A DNA stretch of 64,000 bases from Actinernus sp. WN-2022 (lineage: Eukaryota > Cnidaria > Anthozoa > Actiniaria > Actinernidae): contig JAOWCC010001589.1 of the NCBI GenBank assembly GCA_030867875.1, forward strand, positions 78,515,537 to 78,579,536, read 5' to 3'. How positions within the stretch are numbered: the first letter of the stretch is position 1; each line of letters starts with the position of its first letter. A model generated the notes under the pieces. The model made no database searches and was not told where the DNA came from. It saw only the letters and a program-made list of their open reading frames with translations. A program made the translations under genes and the position numbers. Positions 23,901 through 33,894 of the stretch are shown here, in pieces.

Positions 23901-26900
23901 ATAGTTGAATAGTAAAATATTTATTGATTTGAGTGTTGCGTCTATGAGTTATAGAGGTTTCTATTTCCAATATGCTAATGATGTGACGTAAATTTGACGT
24001 GAATTCGGGAATTTACTTTCGTTTCTTTTTCCTTGTGAATTAAACCGATTTTGACAAAATGTTTGGTAGAATCACTGATATAACCTTCAAATATAACATA
24101 GATGTTTACAAAAGGTCATTTATCTCTACCGGTATGTTTTTTGTATAATAAATGAAGACCGAATTTACGTCACCGGCTTGAATATATTATAAATAGAAAC
24201 CTCTATAACTCAAGGATGCAACACTCAAATCGAGAAATATTATACTATTCAACTATTCACTTGATGTAGAATCGATATTAATGATAAAAATATTTGACCT
24301 AAGGCCAGATAAAAAAAAAACTTGTTTAGTGTCCACCCATTTAATTTTTTCCAGGTAGGGAGGTTTTTTTGTTTTTTGTTTTTCCTACCTGTATGTGAAG
24401 TTTATTTTGTCTTGACTAGACATTATTCACTCACCTCGTGTTCATGACCTCGTGTTGTAGAAACAAAATGGCGTTGATGTTAAAATATTTAATGCGCCGG
24501 CGCATATTTTAAGTGGCACATGTAGGGGTCTGGGTACAAGAATTGGTGTTCGCGCGCGCATTTACACTTTCTAAAGTTTTTTATGAAAAAAAAAAAAAAT
24601 TAGAGGTTGGGGACATTTCTCGGGTCGGGCAGTGACACTAAACAAGTTTTTTTTTTTATCTTAGTGGCCTTATATACACTTTAAATAATCTTCTGATTTC
24701 CTTACATGTACATGTACATGTAGTTCAGTTAATTTGTCTCCCATACAGCTGGGATTTTCGTAAGGGTGGGATCCATGTGGCAAAAGTCAGGAAATTCCGG
24801 AGGGGAGGGAGGGGGGTATAATTTGGGGGCCAGTAACTTCACTACTGCAAAGATTGAGCTAAAATAAAGTCACACTAAAAGCACTATGTCTTTACAAATT
24901 ACGTAAAATAATGGGTTGTCATTTTAGGACTGATGTTAAACTTATGCTTAAACTATTCAATAGTCTAGTCAAACCCATACATGTACATCTTTACGGTAGT
25001 GAAATATGGGGTATGGATAAAGTATCAAACAATGACAAAGACCCAATAGAAAGTGTACAGTTAAAAATATGTAAATGGTTACTGGGTGTAAGCAGGACCA
25101 CCACTATATAATAATAATGCTTGTCGGGCCGAATTAGGTAAATTACCAATAAGCATGGACTCCACCCTTAGAAGCCTAAAATACTGGCTAAAAAACAAAA
25201 TCAAAATATCACTGAATTTAGTGCAAGACGCTGTAGCTGAATCGAGACAGATAGGGAAGCCCACAATGTGGTGCCAAATAGTAAAAAAACATCTGTTTTG
25301 ACTAGGTTTTGGTGAAGTCTGGTTTTTCCAAGAAGAAATTGAACACCCAAACGTAATTATTAATAGTTTAAAACAAAGATTAATAGATGTTCAAATTCAA
25401 AATTGGCAGAGTGTCAGCTATTCAATGACAATAACCAAAAAAACAACCAAGTTAACAAATTAAGATGTTATCAAACATTCAAATATGAACATGAACTTGA
25501 AAATTATCTGTTAAATACATGTATTAAGAATGTGAAGCATCGAATTGCGCTAACAAAGTTAAGAATAAGTAATCATGAGCTACAAATTGAGAGGGGCAGA
25601 TACATGTACAATGTATGAGCACCCATTAAACCACTCAATGAGAGGATTTGTACTCTTTGTAAAGCCGAAGTAGAGGATGAACAGCATTTAATAATTAGAT
25701 GCACATAATACCAAGTGCTGAGAAATGAATTCTATGCTTCACTGGAAACCGCATTGAAAATATCCCTAAAGAAAACTCATGATGACCAAATTTTAACCCT
25801 TATACTTAAGCCAGATACCAAAATTGCAAGAAGAGCAGCTCAATGCATATCTGATTGCTTTACAATAATTAGATCCCACATTATAAGTAACTTGCCACCT
25901 GTTTCCACAATAAATAAATGTAATATAGTTATACATTACCCTACAAACAAGATTTAGTATTTATCTACTTAGTCATTATATATTTATTGGATTGATCAAC
26001 ACTGATGTAAACATTAATGTCTGCAAAGTGCCAATAAACCTCTTCTGTCTGTCTGTCATTCCAGAGGGGAGGGGGGTCAAAGAAGAAATCCCTTCTGTGT
26101 GTGTGTGTGTTGGGGGGGGGGGTACTAAACATTTCAGTTTATTTGGCAGGCCATGTCATTCCTGAAATTTGACCTGCTTTTTGGCCATTGGCAGGTTGCT
26201 ATTTCGAGCCCTGAACTTGCAATTTTCATACGTCACAGACGAGTGTAATTTGGTTTGCAAAGCTTGGGATTTATTGGGAGGTTTTGGTTTCAGAAATAAC
26301 CACTTTAGAATGATCAATCTTAAGCTCATTTAATCTATAAAGTTAGACAAAATTCAACACTAAGTCTGATGTCTTAACCTGTACATATGAGTTTAATATT
26401 GTAGTGGGCTATAATCAAATTGATATCCACACTGTACGGCCCCACAAATGATCCCAGGCCCACAAATGATCCCCAAATCGTCCCGCAAATGATCCTATAC
26501 ATTTCTTTTTTTATATTTTTCAATCAAAAAAAAACTTGGCTGGAACACTGCATGATGAATATAGTTATCCGAAAATAAATGTTCTGAGTACGTGTTTCTT
26601 TGTAAAATCATCAATCTACTGTATTTTTAACGAAGCTCAAATTAAAACCAGCCTGCTCAAAACACATAGGAAAACCTGGGCTCCTTGAATATTATTCCGG
26701 AAAACGTTTGACGCAATACTTTTAATTAAAATTGCATTTATAGCTCCTTTGTTTGAGAGCCATGTTTTAGTAATGAAAAGAGGAGCATTGTAGTCGACCA
26801 CCGCTAGTTGATTTGCCCAACATTTCACAGGCAAGGGGTTTAGATATTAAAAGATATCAAGAAAGCAAGAGAAAGCCTAAGCTGGGTTGTCGGGATTATC

Positions 26901-28734
26901 CTATTTTGATTGAATAAAAAAAGAAAGTCAAACAACAATTTTGTGAAATCCTATCTACTGTTTAATGACATCTTGGGCTGACGACTGTTTAATGACGTCT
27001 TGGACTGACGAATGTCCCAAACTATCAAATTATATATACTCATGCACAGAGTTCGATCGCCTACATGACCCAGTGACTCATGCGGCAAACGCCACATCAG
27101 CAATATAAAACTGGTAAATATGTGCGTAAATTTGATGCATAATCATGACAAAATTGTACACCTATCATTTTGAATTATACAGAAACGGCAACGCAAACAA
27201 ACATTGATAAAATCCATACTCGCGGGTATTATATACAGTGGAACCCTGCCTTACGGATACCCCAAAGTTACTTGCAGTTTTTGGCTAGGTCCATTTTCTG
27301 TAAAAAATAACCCGTTATTACGGACACCCGCGACACCCGTTAGTACAGACACTTTCTCTGGTCTCAGGCTTGTACAGATTTTAAGCATGTGGTAGTTCAA
27401 TGACAGGCAATACCGGCAAATGCCACTGAAGAACACTGGACATATCATTTATAAGCTCTCAATACATGCACCTCTTTCTTGTTCTTTTTGTCATCCTCAT
27501 CACCTACCGAGGAAACGCTCAGACAATAAAGTATAAGCAATAGCACAATAAGAAGTAGCGAGGGTTTCTCCATTTTGCATTTGTAAACATTGAAGGAATT
27601 GTCACACAACTAGACCACCTACGAGGCGTTGATTCCTGCCGAAACCACAGGCGACCCACTAATTTGTTGTCGGCAAGTTATCATCAGTTATATATTACGC
27701 AAGCGTTTCGTAGTGCAGAGAAGGTCGTTTAAATAGCAAATTGGATTTCTAAAAAATGCACATGTTTTTTGTTATCTAAGTACCGCATGAAACGTAGACT
27801 AAAGACTCCAAGTGTTTGTGGCTGAATTTAATATGATAGATTTTTCAAGGAATATATCCAGCTAAACTTTTTATTGGCTATTACTTTACATGTTGTTAAA
27901 GTTAAAGAAAAAATAACCAAATGAAGAATTGCAAATCAGAAAAGTCTCGCAATCCAAAATCCGTTGCCATTCCATATTTTCAGCTGGGATCATTTGCGGG
28001 ATGATTTTGGGATCATTTGCGGGCCGGGATCATTTGCAGGACGATTTTGGGATCATTTGCGGGCTGGGATCATTTGCGGGCCTGGGATCATTTGCGGGGC
28101 CGTACATCACCCCCTTCTTTCTGAGGGGGTCCAGTAGAGGATGATCAAATTGTTAATTTAAGTTCTTTTTCTAGTTTTTCTAAAAAAAAAATGCAATTTT
28201 CAAGTGATTTTATGGAGGTGACTGCAATTTTGATCGTAGTTTCTGAGGGAATAAAGACAAAATTGCGGTGTTTTTTTTCTGGGGTATAAAAGTGCTGTAG
28301 ACATCATCAACAAGGGCCAAGGGGTGTGGAAAAAATAGAATGGCTCAGTCCATCGAACCGGAAGTTATGGAGGCATTCGTTATTTACTTGACCCAAATTA
28401 CGTTTATGGTCAAGCTATATATTACACGAAAGATTATGGAATATTAAGTTAAGTTTATGTGCTAACATGGCTTAATAAGTTAATTCCCCGTCAAGGCGTC
28501 ATAATTCATAAATCATAATTTTGAGTAATGCATATTTGGTTTTAATGCCCTTAGTCCTTACTTCTCGACCGTTCTAGGTAAGCCATTAACGAAATCGTGA
28601 TGTTTAGAAAGCTCAATACTTTCATAACCTATCGCTGCTTGGATGAACTAGAAGTCTAGCAACATTCCTGGTCACATGGCCAGATAACTGGAGTATTTCT
28701 TACCTATCTGTTTGGCTCTCACGCTGGCCGCCAT
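11935..28734 (-). CDS. SCFD1: SCFD1 (Sly1) sec1 family domain-containing protein 1, 5' part of the gene
   Basis: SCFD1/Sly1 is a Sec1/Munc18 protein that binds syntaxin-5/18-type SNAREs and supports vesicle fusion between ER and Golgi. Six minus-strand coding exons are recognisable: 28704-28734, 21981-22051, 15857-15979, 12882-12969, 12444-12533 and 11935-11990. All have AG/GT borders, and adjacent phases agree wherever exons adjoin. The product starts [10 protein letters not shown] and continues [54 protein letters not shown] and [16 protein letters not shown]; these match animal SCFD1 in order. The stretch between WK (exon 2) and DCRNQ is absent (about 60 residues in human) and may fall in the gap at 17919-18018. 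The rest of the protein lies left of the window. Introns are filled with transposons. Confidence 0.9.
12444..12533 (-). CDS. SCFD1: SCFD1 exon ([15 protein letters not shown]...)
   Basis: A 90-bp exon with acceptor ACTTGTAG and donor GTAAGTGG. It reads [20 protein letters not shown] and then SLFCLLTSL, the counterpart of the human segment around NRPDITDTEME. Phase 1 at both ends fits its neighbours. Confidence 0.92.
12882..12969 (-). CDS. SCFD1: SCFD1 exon ([16 protein letters not shown]...)
   Basis: An 88-bp exon with acceptor TTTTCAAG and donor GTAAGTCAC. It codes [15 protein letters not shown], nearly identical to the vertebrate protein, and ends in phase 1. Confidence 0.93.
13110..13490. 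repeat. Repeat cluster built on a palindrome TTCTATAACTCTATAGAA
   Basis: The palindromic block occurs three times (near 13168, 13312 and 13436), twice in one orientation and once in the other. It is separated by GC-richer sequence that includes GCGCGC runs. This looks like overlapping or nested MITE copies; no TSD was resolved. Confidence 0.5.
13491..14155. other. AT-rich intron sequence, no gene seen
   Basis: It contains an (AAC)n run near 13540, the tract ACAAATTTATTTCGTACTGG, which looks like a retroposon 3' end, and a (TTA)n microsatellite near 14155. No coding signal is visible. Confidence 0.5.
14160..15700 (-). pseudogene. CR1/L2-like non-LTR retrotransposon remnant with RT domain
   Basis: On the minus strand from 15695 downward the frames give [33 protein letters not shown], then (15340 down) [15 protein letters not shown] and [14 protein letters not shown], then [13 protein letters not shown] in another frame. 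[15 protein letters not shown] follows near 14990, and [16 protein letters not shown] (14187-14447) forms the tail. The order matches CR1/L2-type reverse transcriptases. Several frameshifts and stops (one inside the conserved GVPQGS-like motif) show it is inactive. It sits in an SCFD1 intron, in the same orientation as the gene. Confidence 0.8.
15857..15979 (-). CDS. SCFD1: SCFD1 exon ([15 protein letters not shown]...)
   Basis: A 123-bp, phase-0 exon of 41 codons with acceptor TCCTGCACAG and donor GTACATG. It reads [20 protein letters not shown] and ends TNCVTQISK, matching vertebrate [15 protein letters not shown]...VTQVAK. Confidence 0.93.
16446..16694. repeat. 42-bp minisatellite, six copies
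   Basis: The unit begins CCTACTTTTCAGGCACC and contains CATCTTAAGATGTCACAG. Five copies are 42 bp and the second is 38 bp (loss of TTAA). An isolated copy lies just upstream at about 16200-16246, and a short (TATG)n run precedes the array. Confidence 0.92.
16700..17918. other. SCFD1 intron sequence up to the assembly gap
   Basis: It contains a poly-G run at 16814-16832 and otherwise AT-rich unique-looking sequence. I searched for the missing SCFD1 exon(s) here on the minus strand and saw none. Confidence 0.5.
17919..18018. other. Assembly gap (100 N)
   Basis: Exactly 100 N, the conventional gap of unknown size. It falls in the SCFD1 interval where one or more exons are missing and is bordered on the right by a tandem repeat. 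Confidence 0.97.
18019..18330. repeat. Tandem repeat with ~123-bp unit beside the gap
   Basis: Units start ATACAAGATTCTAGTCAG at 18020 and again (ATACAAAATTC) at 18143, each ending GGTCACATGGTTACCCTG. A shortened ~32-bp copy and a partial third unit follow from 18266 and 18298. The array continues into the gap, which probably explains the gap. Confidence 0.85.
18679..20949. mobile_element. 2.27-kb TIR element with 8-bp duplication GTATCATA
   Basis: Ends are TAGACTGCGAGCAGTCC (left) and the mirror of TAGACTGCGATCAGTCC (right). Similarity extends about 150 bp inward (GAGTTTGCAAGC, CCAATATT, GGCCGAGAGAG). GTATCATA flanks both ends (18671-18678 and 20950-20957). A second inverted pair lies inside (about 18960-19070 against 19300-19405). 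The longest internal frame, 143 codons on the minus strand at 19387-19818, resembles no transposase I know. An 8-bp duplication occurs in hAT, P and other families; I leave the superfamily open. Confidence 0.85.
20958..21980. other. SCFD1 intron, no gene seen
   Basis: It holds (ATCA)n near 21698 next to a retroposon-like tail (CAACTTTATTCCAGTG), and an (ATT)n run near 21830. No exon with SCFD1 similarity was found. Confidence 0.5.
21981..22051 (-). CDS. SCFD1: SCFD1 exon 2 ([12 protein letters not shown]...)
   Basis: A 71-bp exon with acceptor TTTATTGCAG and donor GTGAGG. With one base from exon 1 it reads [20 protein letters not shown], then PIWK. Exons 1 and 2 together give exactly 34 codons. 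Confidence 0.92.
22639..23003. mobile_element. MITE with ~70-bp TIRs
   Basis: AACCAAAACGAG at the left end and CTCGTTTTGGTT at the right are followed inward by matching blocks (GGTACTAG, GGGGCCT, TTTGGGTAGACAGGACTT). The interior is unique and noncoding. A (CA)n run and C/G-rich tract lie just outside at 22570-22620. Confidence 0.8.
23139..23396 (-). CDS. Possible terminal exon of an unrecognised gene, in SCFD1 intron 1
   Basis: After a good acceptor (TTTAATCGCAG) the minus strand is open from about 23366: [20 protein letters not shown], then [20 protein letters not shown], ending ERRHHA and TGA at 23139. The hydrophobic, non-repetitive composition looks like real protein. I do not recognise it. 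It could pair with the open segment at 23636-23848, but the splice phases do not join simply. Confidence 0.3.
   Translation of the reverse strand: MTKSSFNRRIPVLSAWGLGLYAAMLDQSTLACCLMSEYFSSGITLALGKVLKMDCCESTLKQIEDDNVFEFYRRNTLIIERRHHA
23636..23848 (-). CDS. Possible internal exon of an unrecognised gene, in SCFD1 intron 1
   Basis: Open on the minus strand from an AG acceptor (CACTTTAAG) with [20 protein letters not shown], followed by a serine/glutamate-rich stretch ([14 protein letters not shown]) and ending LTYKHFSG before GTATAT. It looks like a coiled-coil then acidic linker. The acceptor sits at the edge of a MITE. Function unknown; it may be a gene nested in the SCFD1 intron or a retained fragment. 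Confidence 0.3.
23846..24684. mobile_element. Two nested MITEs
   Basis: The outer element begins TTAAAGTGTAGATAAGGC and ends with its mirror (GGCCTTATATACACTTTAA, 24665-24684). Further paired blocks flank (A)n and (T)n (CTTGTTTAGTGTC near 24320 and its mirror near 24640). The inner element (23863-24300) has TIRs of about 100 bp (ATTAATATCGATTCTACATC and mirror) and is flanked by AAGGC on both sides, so it inserted into the outer one. Confidence 0.75.
24840..26055 (+). pseudogene. Non-LTR retrotransposon 3' remnant with (TCTG)n tail
   Basis: Plus-strand frames read [11 protein letters not shown], [22 protein letters not shown], then [29 protein letters not shown] and [15 protein letters not shown]. 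This is the region downstream of RT in CR1/L2-like elements. It is broken by several stops and ends near 26030 with AATAAACCTC and a TCTGTCTGTCTG tail. Confidence 0.7.
26437..28102. mobile_element. 1.67-kb TIR element with arrays of GGGATCATTTGCGGG
   Basis: Left end CGGCCCCACAAATGATCC and right end GGATCATTTGCGGGGCCG are inverted copies, each bordered by TA. Both ends hold clustered ATTTGCGGG/GGGATCATTT motifs, about three on the left and about six on the right (27986-28100). The interior has no transposase; it includes an unrelated repeat end (CAGTGGAACCCTGCCTTACG near 27237). It lies in SCFD1 intron 1. Confidence 0.8.
27017..27082. repeat. 66-bp perfect inverted repeat, left copy
   Basis: It begins CCAAACTATCAAATTATATA and ends GACCCAGTGACTCATG. 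Its exact reverse complement is at 33006-33071. The two bracket the SCFD1 start exon. Confidence 0.93.
28704..28734 (-). CDS. SCFD1: SCFD1 exon 1 with start codon
   Basis: ATG at 28734 lies in the context AAGATGGCGGC. It codes [10 protein letters not shown] plus one base before donor GTAAGAA. The short positively charged start followed by the EALKRML segment of exon 2 matches Sly1 proteins (ASLREKQ..A.KRML-like). Confidence 0.88.
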
Positions 28735-30269
28735 CTTGGATGAAGTGATTACGCATGCGTGTATTGACTGCCGACGTGTCTTCATGCCCAGGCTCCCGTC
28801 TCGAAAAAAGAAGAACACCAGTGGCGCCATGACAACCATGGCCATGAGAGGGCCACGAGAGGTCCAACTAGTTACTCGGGCTGCCTGTGGCAGCACCGAG
28901 TCTTAAAATGCAAGCGGTTTTTGTTTTTTTTGTTTCATGCAACAAAATTTCACCTTTTGACCCATGCGGTTATGTTTTCTTTGTTCCCATGTATTACATT
29001 TCAAGCGAACTTTTCTACTTTCTACACACGGCGGGCCCTCGCTAAACTGTACGAAATCTCCAAGAATAAATCCCTAATGTCCAAACTAACGGGAAAAACT
29101 GAAAGAGGAAATCCTTGTGAGCAATCGACGTACATATGAAGCTACATAAGTTATCATCGACTATATGAGAGTCAAACATCGAGCTGCTATGAAACCGCTT
29201 GTGACAGTTTGTTTACGCACTTTCGTGACAAGCGAACGTTTCTACTTTCGTACTGTACGAAAACTTCCGTTTAAAAAATTTCCTGATGCCGAAAGGACCG
29301 TAGCATTTACACAAGATATCCTTCTGACCAATGGACATACATATTAAGCTGTGGAAGTATGTTTTCATTCCATAACAGCCGATAGTGCAAACCAGTAAAC
29401 TGCCACTAGTAAATTAACCTTGCGTACTTCCGCGAGTACTGAACTTTCTAGCGTCAAATGCATGTGTTACGTTTCCAAACTTTAGGACAAGAAATCTTCC
29501 ATAGAATGTTCTATTTTTTTTACAGCTGAGAACTGTATTATTAAACATAAGAAATAAAACAATGGTGCCATTTGAAGAATTATATCATGTCAAAAGTGCA
29601 AACGAAGAAATATATATCTACGGACGCGAGCAGCTCGATCGTTTCACTTTGGTCAAATTCGGACTGTTTACGACTGGAACCTGCAGTTTTACCGGACCTG
29701 CAGACTAAATTGTAAACGTGTGTTGCATGAATAAGTAGTGTTTACAGTAAAAGATCAACTACTTTAATTTACATACGAGAAAACAAAAATATTAAATTAC
29801 ATACATGTATATATACTAGGGGAGCAGAGAATGAAAGTCACCGCGCTACCGGCCACTCCTAAAGACTGCTAATAATTCTTCCCTTTGGTTATTACTAAGA
29901 GGATTTCAAATGAAAGTGTATTTCATCTTCAATCTCATGTGGCCCGAGTGAAAGCCCAGATGGGCTCTTGTTGTTTAATAAATAACGATAGCACTGAACG
30001 GCAAGGAATATAAACAGCTAGATAGATAACTTTATTTAGGGGTGGACCATTAGAAATCCTGGGAGGGGGGGTGAAAAACTTTTTGTGCACGATATTTTTT
30101 TTAGGTGTGTGAGCTCTGCAAGAATTTTTTTTAAAGCCGACAGCTCTGCACGAATTTTTTTTCAGTGCACATTCTATAGGTACAACGCTTAAATGTTCAT
30201 TAAGTCTAAGTTTTATGATTATCGTAAACTGAAGTAAGAAAAGAACCCATTCTAATATAATTCACATAT
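28735..30269. other. Intergenic region upstream of SCFD1
   Basis: It would contain the SCFD1 promoter. Two diverged ~200-bp direct repeats are visible (about 29005-29150 and 29215-29360, sharing AAGCGAAC.TTTCTACTTTC and ACATACAT). Further right is a short hairpin (AGCCCAGATGGGCT near 29952) and a G-rich MITE-like stretch at 30055-30080. No second gene was recognised. Confidence 0.5.
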
Positions 30270-31402
30270 AAAAGACCCTGTGTCCGAGCCCATGGTGCTT
30301 TGCGCCAATGTTATGATTAGTTTGTTTATCAACGGCCGCATAAATTAAAGGCCAGATTTTAGGCGAACTAAAATGCTCTCGATTGTTTAAAAGTTTCATA
30401 AAAGAAGTACACATACATTTTGGATAACGAATTTCATAATTTCTACCGGATTAAAAACCCAATCGAGCCCACGAATTTTCTCCGGATGCTTCGAATATGA
30501 TTTTAACAGTACTCGACAGGAAGCCAGTTGTTCTGTCTTTAGATTCTAATTCGGTTTATGAGTGCGACTTTTTCACAACTCTACAAGCAAACACATACTC
30601 GTGTTACCTTGTTTTCATGTCTCCAGTATTGCTTAGCTGTATTTGAAGATCTCTACTTTCCTTGCGAATGATATATTCAGTATATTTTGAGTGAAAAATG
30701 AAATGTCGTACTCGCACTCGAGTCAAACTCACAGCGAAGTAACAGCTGAACTCGGCAGATTGGAGTTTGACCCGCGATCGTAGTTTTGGTAGCAAGACTT
30801 TCTGGACGTACTGGAGGATGAAAAAAAAGGTTAAGGACATTGCTTTCTCTGCTAATAAAAATGCAAAACATATACATATAAGTCGTAACACCTCGTGGAG
30901 CTTAGCCATGCGAAATTATAATTACGAATGTTCTTGATGCCAGAAGTGGTTGCTTTGTGCTTTGTATTTCCAACGAAGCCCGCCGGTCCCTTAGTGCAGC
31001 AAATCCCCGGGAAACTCACGTAGTAGTCCTTTTGAACCACAGGTGTTCTCTTGTAGACCTAGAGAAAGTAAAATGTGGACTGCTGAAGGATTATTTGTCG
31101 AGTCGCTTCGCCTCGCTGTTTCGGTCCTTTCTCCGGCATTCCTCTACTCACCACTCTAGACCGGGATTTGAAGAAATATTCGAACTAAAGTTTCATTTAA
31201 AAAAGTATATATACAAAAGTTAAGATAAAAGAAAGACAGTTAAGCATATATACCTATGAATAATTACACGATGGCCCAAACTAGGGATGGATTTCGAAAG
31301 ATTCGAGAGTCACATAACAACAACAACGATCTTTCTGATTTTCGTAGCCTACGGAAATGATTTGCGCGCGCAAAGCACCATGGGCTCGGACACAGGGTCT
31401 TT
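30270..31402. mobile_element. 1.13-kb TIR element
   Basis: The left end AAAGACCCTGTGTCCGAGCC and the following CATGGTGCTTTGCGC are mirrored exactly at 31366-31402. The interior has a 101-codon minus frame (30604-30909) that resembles nothing I recognise. No duplication was resolved. Confidence 0.75.
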
Positions 31403-31735
31403 AAGCAGATTTTGAGCATGAAATTGCTAAATTAAACTTGAGAAATTTAGATGCAATATCTGCCATTTACCAAATCTCGTTTCAATTAAAACGCTAATTT
31501 TGTGTGTCCTTCAATCTTTATGTTATTGAAGCCCACGAACATAACAGCGGTTATAAAAACTAAACCGTTGCCCACGAACAACACCCCCAAATTAGAGGTT
31601 CAGTTACTTAATTTAATTGTGTTTAAATGACTCATTTTTCAAGCATTTTTCAAATTCAAGTTGCAACCATTTAGATTTCTTGAGCAACTTTTTAATTTTT
31701 TTTAGCAATGCATGATTTTCTCTTCGAGGAAAATA

Positions 31736-32092
31736 TTACTTTAAAAAGGATCCAACCTTATCGTTTAATTCATTGAGCTTGACGCGGATGTCTTGTAGTT
31801 CTGTCATTAATTGTCCCAGGTCTGTCAGAATTTTTTCCTCAAAGTCATGAGCAGTTTTTCGCCCAGTTTTTATTCTGCCGCTTGAGTGTATTGTAGATTT
31901 CAAGTCATCTTTTATCTCTGCTTCACTCTGGTCTACTGATTTTAACATGTCGTCAATCCGTTCTATGTTGTATTTGATAGTGTTTGAATCATGGGGCCTG
32001 ACACGTTCTTGTAACAAATAACCTGCACCTGCCGAAGGATTTTTACTCGACTTCAGGCGGTTCAACCGTGTTTGTAAGTTAGTACTGAACGA
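31736..32092 (-). CDS. Terminal exon of an unrecognised coiled-coil-like protein
   Basis: The minus strand is open for 118 codons from an AG acceptor (ATTTAACAG) at 32092 to TAA at 31736. It starts SFSTNLQTRLNRLKSS. The composition is hydrophilic and heptad-like (YNIERIDDMLKSV; LGQLMTELQDIRVKLNELN) and ends VGSFLK. There is no in-frame ATG near the 5' end, so it needs an upstream exon, which I could not identify to the right. It looks like a genuine last exon rather than a repeat. Family unknown; could be a small cytoskeletal or scaffold protein. Confidence 0.5.
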   Translation of the reverse strand, partial: SFSTNLQTRLNRLKSSKNPSAGAGYLLQERVRPHDSNTIKYNIERIDDMLKSVDQSEAEIKDDLKSTIHSSGRIKTGRKTAHDFEEKILTDLGQLMTELQDIRVKLNELNDKVGSFLK

Positions 32093-32251
32093 CTGTTAAA
32101 TATTATATTGCCTACGGGCCTCGGCATGAAATGCTTTGGCAAATTTATATTTGGATCCCCAAAAATAACTAATGTTTTCAAGATAGAATGACTCGTATAT
32201 CCTCAGCTAGTTGTAGAAATGGTTCCTGATAGCTGAACGGGGATGAGGCCC

Positions 32252-32630
32252 GGGGGGGGGGTACTCCTTTATGTGAGGGGTACATGGATGCTCGTCGTAC
32301 AATCAGGAGTTTGGCACCACTTAGGGTATCCACGATCAAACACAGACATTTCTATGTAAAGCGGTACCTTTTAGGGGTCGGGTGTCACCGAATGCTAGAG
32401 AATGACAGCGCTTTTGAAAACAACAAGGAAGAATGTGCTTGATGATACAACATCAAGTAAGATCAATAAAAGGCATCGAAAGTTTAAAATGTTGGCATGT
32501 TTTTATCGGTACATTTTAGGAGTAAAAATAAGCTTGAGCCACGCCTATTTTAGTACCTCTTAAGGGTCAAATCGAAAATGTCCAACGAGCATCCCTACCC
32601 CTTTTATATGGGAGTCCCCCTCCTAAGGGG
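32252..32630. mobile_element. MITE with G/C-rich TIRs
   Basis: GGGGGGGTACTCCTTTAT near 32253 is mirrored by ATATGGGAGTCCCCCTCC near 32608-32625. Internal pieces (GGATGCTCGTCG / CGAGCATCC) also pair. Confidence 0.65.
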
Positions 32631-33005
32631 GATGAGGTATCCAGCCAAGGCCTTTATCTTTTCGCAGTCAAGTTTGATGTGATCCACGCCTTATTGATAT
32701 ACCATAATTACTGTGTATGTTATATGCTTGGTTGTTTGTATTCTCCAACATTTCAGCTTCCTTCTTAATTCAGGGAATATACTGGGGAGGGGAGGAGCAA
32801 CCTTTGACGGGTTTATGTTCTTCGCATTCCGTGCAGCGATTTACGCAAATCCGCGAGTGCTAATTGTCGTACGCTTTACTTCAGGCTAATTCTGATCGTC
32901 TTCGTTTGTATTTTTACTAAAGTTCCTTCAGTGCTAAAACAGCGAGTCCAACCCACAAAATGTTTTGTAACTTGATGAGCATGCATGCTGAGTTTACGAC
33001 TCATG

Positions 33006-33071
33006 CATGAGTCACTGGGTCATGTAGGCGATCGAACTCTGTGCATGAGTATATATAATTTGATAGTTTGG
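33006..33071. repeat. 66-bp perfect inverted repeat, right copy
   Basis: Exact reverse complement of 27017-27082. Flanking sequences diverge immediately on both sides. Confidence 0.93.
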
Positions 33072-33894
33072 GGCGGAGATAATGGCTATCAGTTATCTCT
33101 CATGTTATCAAGATGGTGAGCAGCAAATAATTTTCCGTTCTATTGGGCATGGCCTTCGATAATCCAAAACACCAATTAGCATATACAAATATATTCTCAT
33201 TACAGTTGATTTCCGGTGTTTAAACTTCACAGGGCGGGGATAACAGCAGTTTTTTGTGCTGGGAATCTTAAGAAAATGTCGGGAATTGGTAAGCTCAGGG
33301 TATTTACCTGAGGAATCGTTGTGTCGGGACAAAATGAAAATAAATCGGGACAACTTTTGAGAAAACACGCCACGGCTCAAACAGGCTTCAGTCGCACGAT
33401 AGCCCAAAAACTACAAAATATGTTCATCTATTAACACCTTGGCATTTTTATCATCCAGTAAAACTTCCTTGACTGACCGGCCGCATCCACTACCTATTAG
33501 GTATACTAGTTATTACTATTAAATATGAGAGCCAAAGAAAGACTAATATTTCAAAACAGATTAAGAGTATGAGCTTTTAAATCTATAATATTAGGGTTTA
33601 AATCGAGCGAGGTAAAGTCATATAATGAGAATATATGCAACCTAGAAAAGTGAAATAAACAGTGTACACACAAATTACAGTATGTATCCTCCTTTAGGGG
33701 AGGGTCATACTTTTTTCGGACTTTGTTTGGGGAGGGTCACGAATTTTCATGCTACACAAAGGGGGAGGGTCAGTATTTTTAGAGCTCGGCTTCTAGCACA
33801 AACTCAGCAGCCCCCCCCCCCCCCCCCCCCCCCGGCTAAATAATGATGACCGGTCCCCTATTCACCACCACTTTGGTGACTGAATTGTTCATTA

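Noticed and set aside
27650..28886. CCACAGGC-like words at 27648 and 28875-28890 as another PIN/CXC-type element
   Set aside because: The match is short, no duplication flanks it, and the interval cuts across the end of another TIR element and SCFD1 exon 1.
28868..28900. CTCGGGCTGCCTGTGGCAGCACCGAG as a possible structured RNA or terminator
   Set aside because: A short imperfect hairpin only; no supporting context for an RNA gene in this eukaryotic region.
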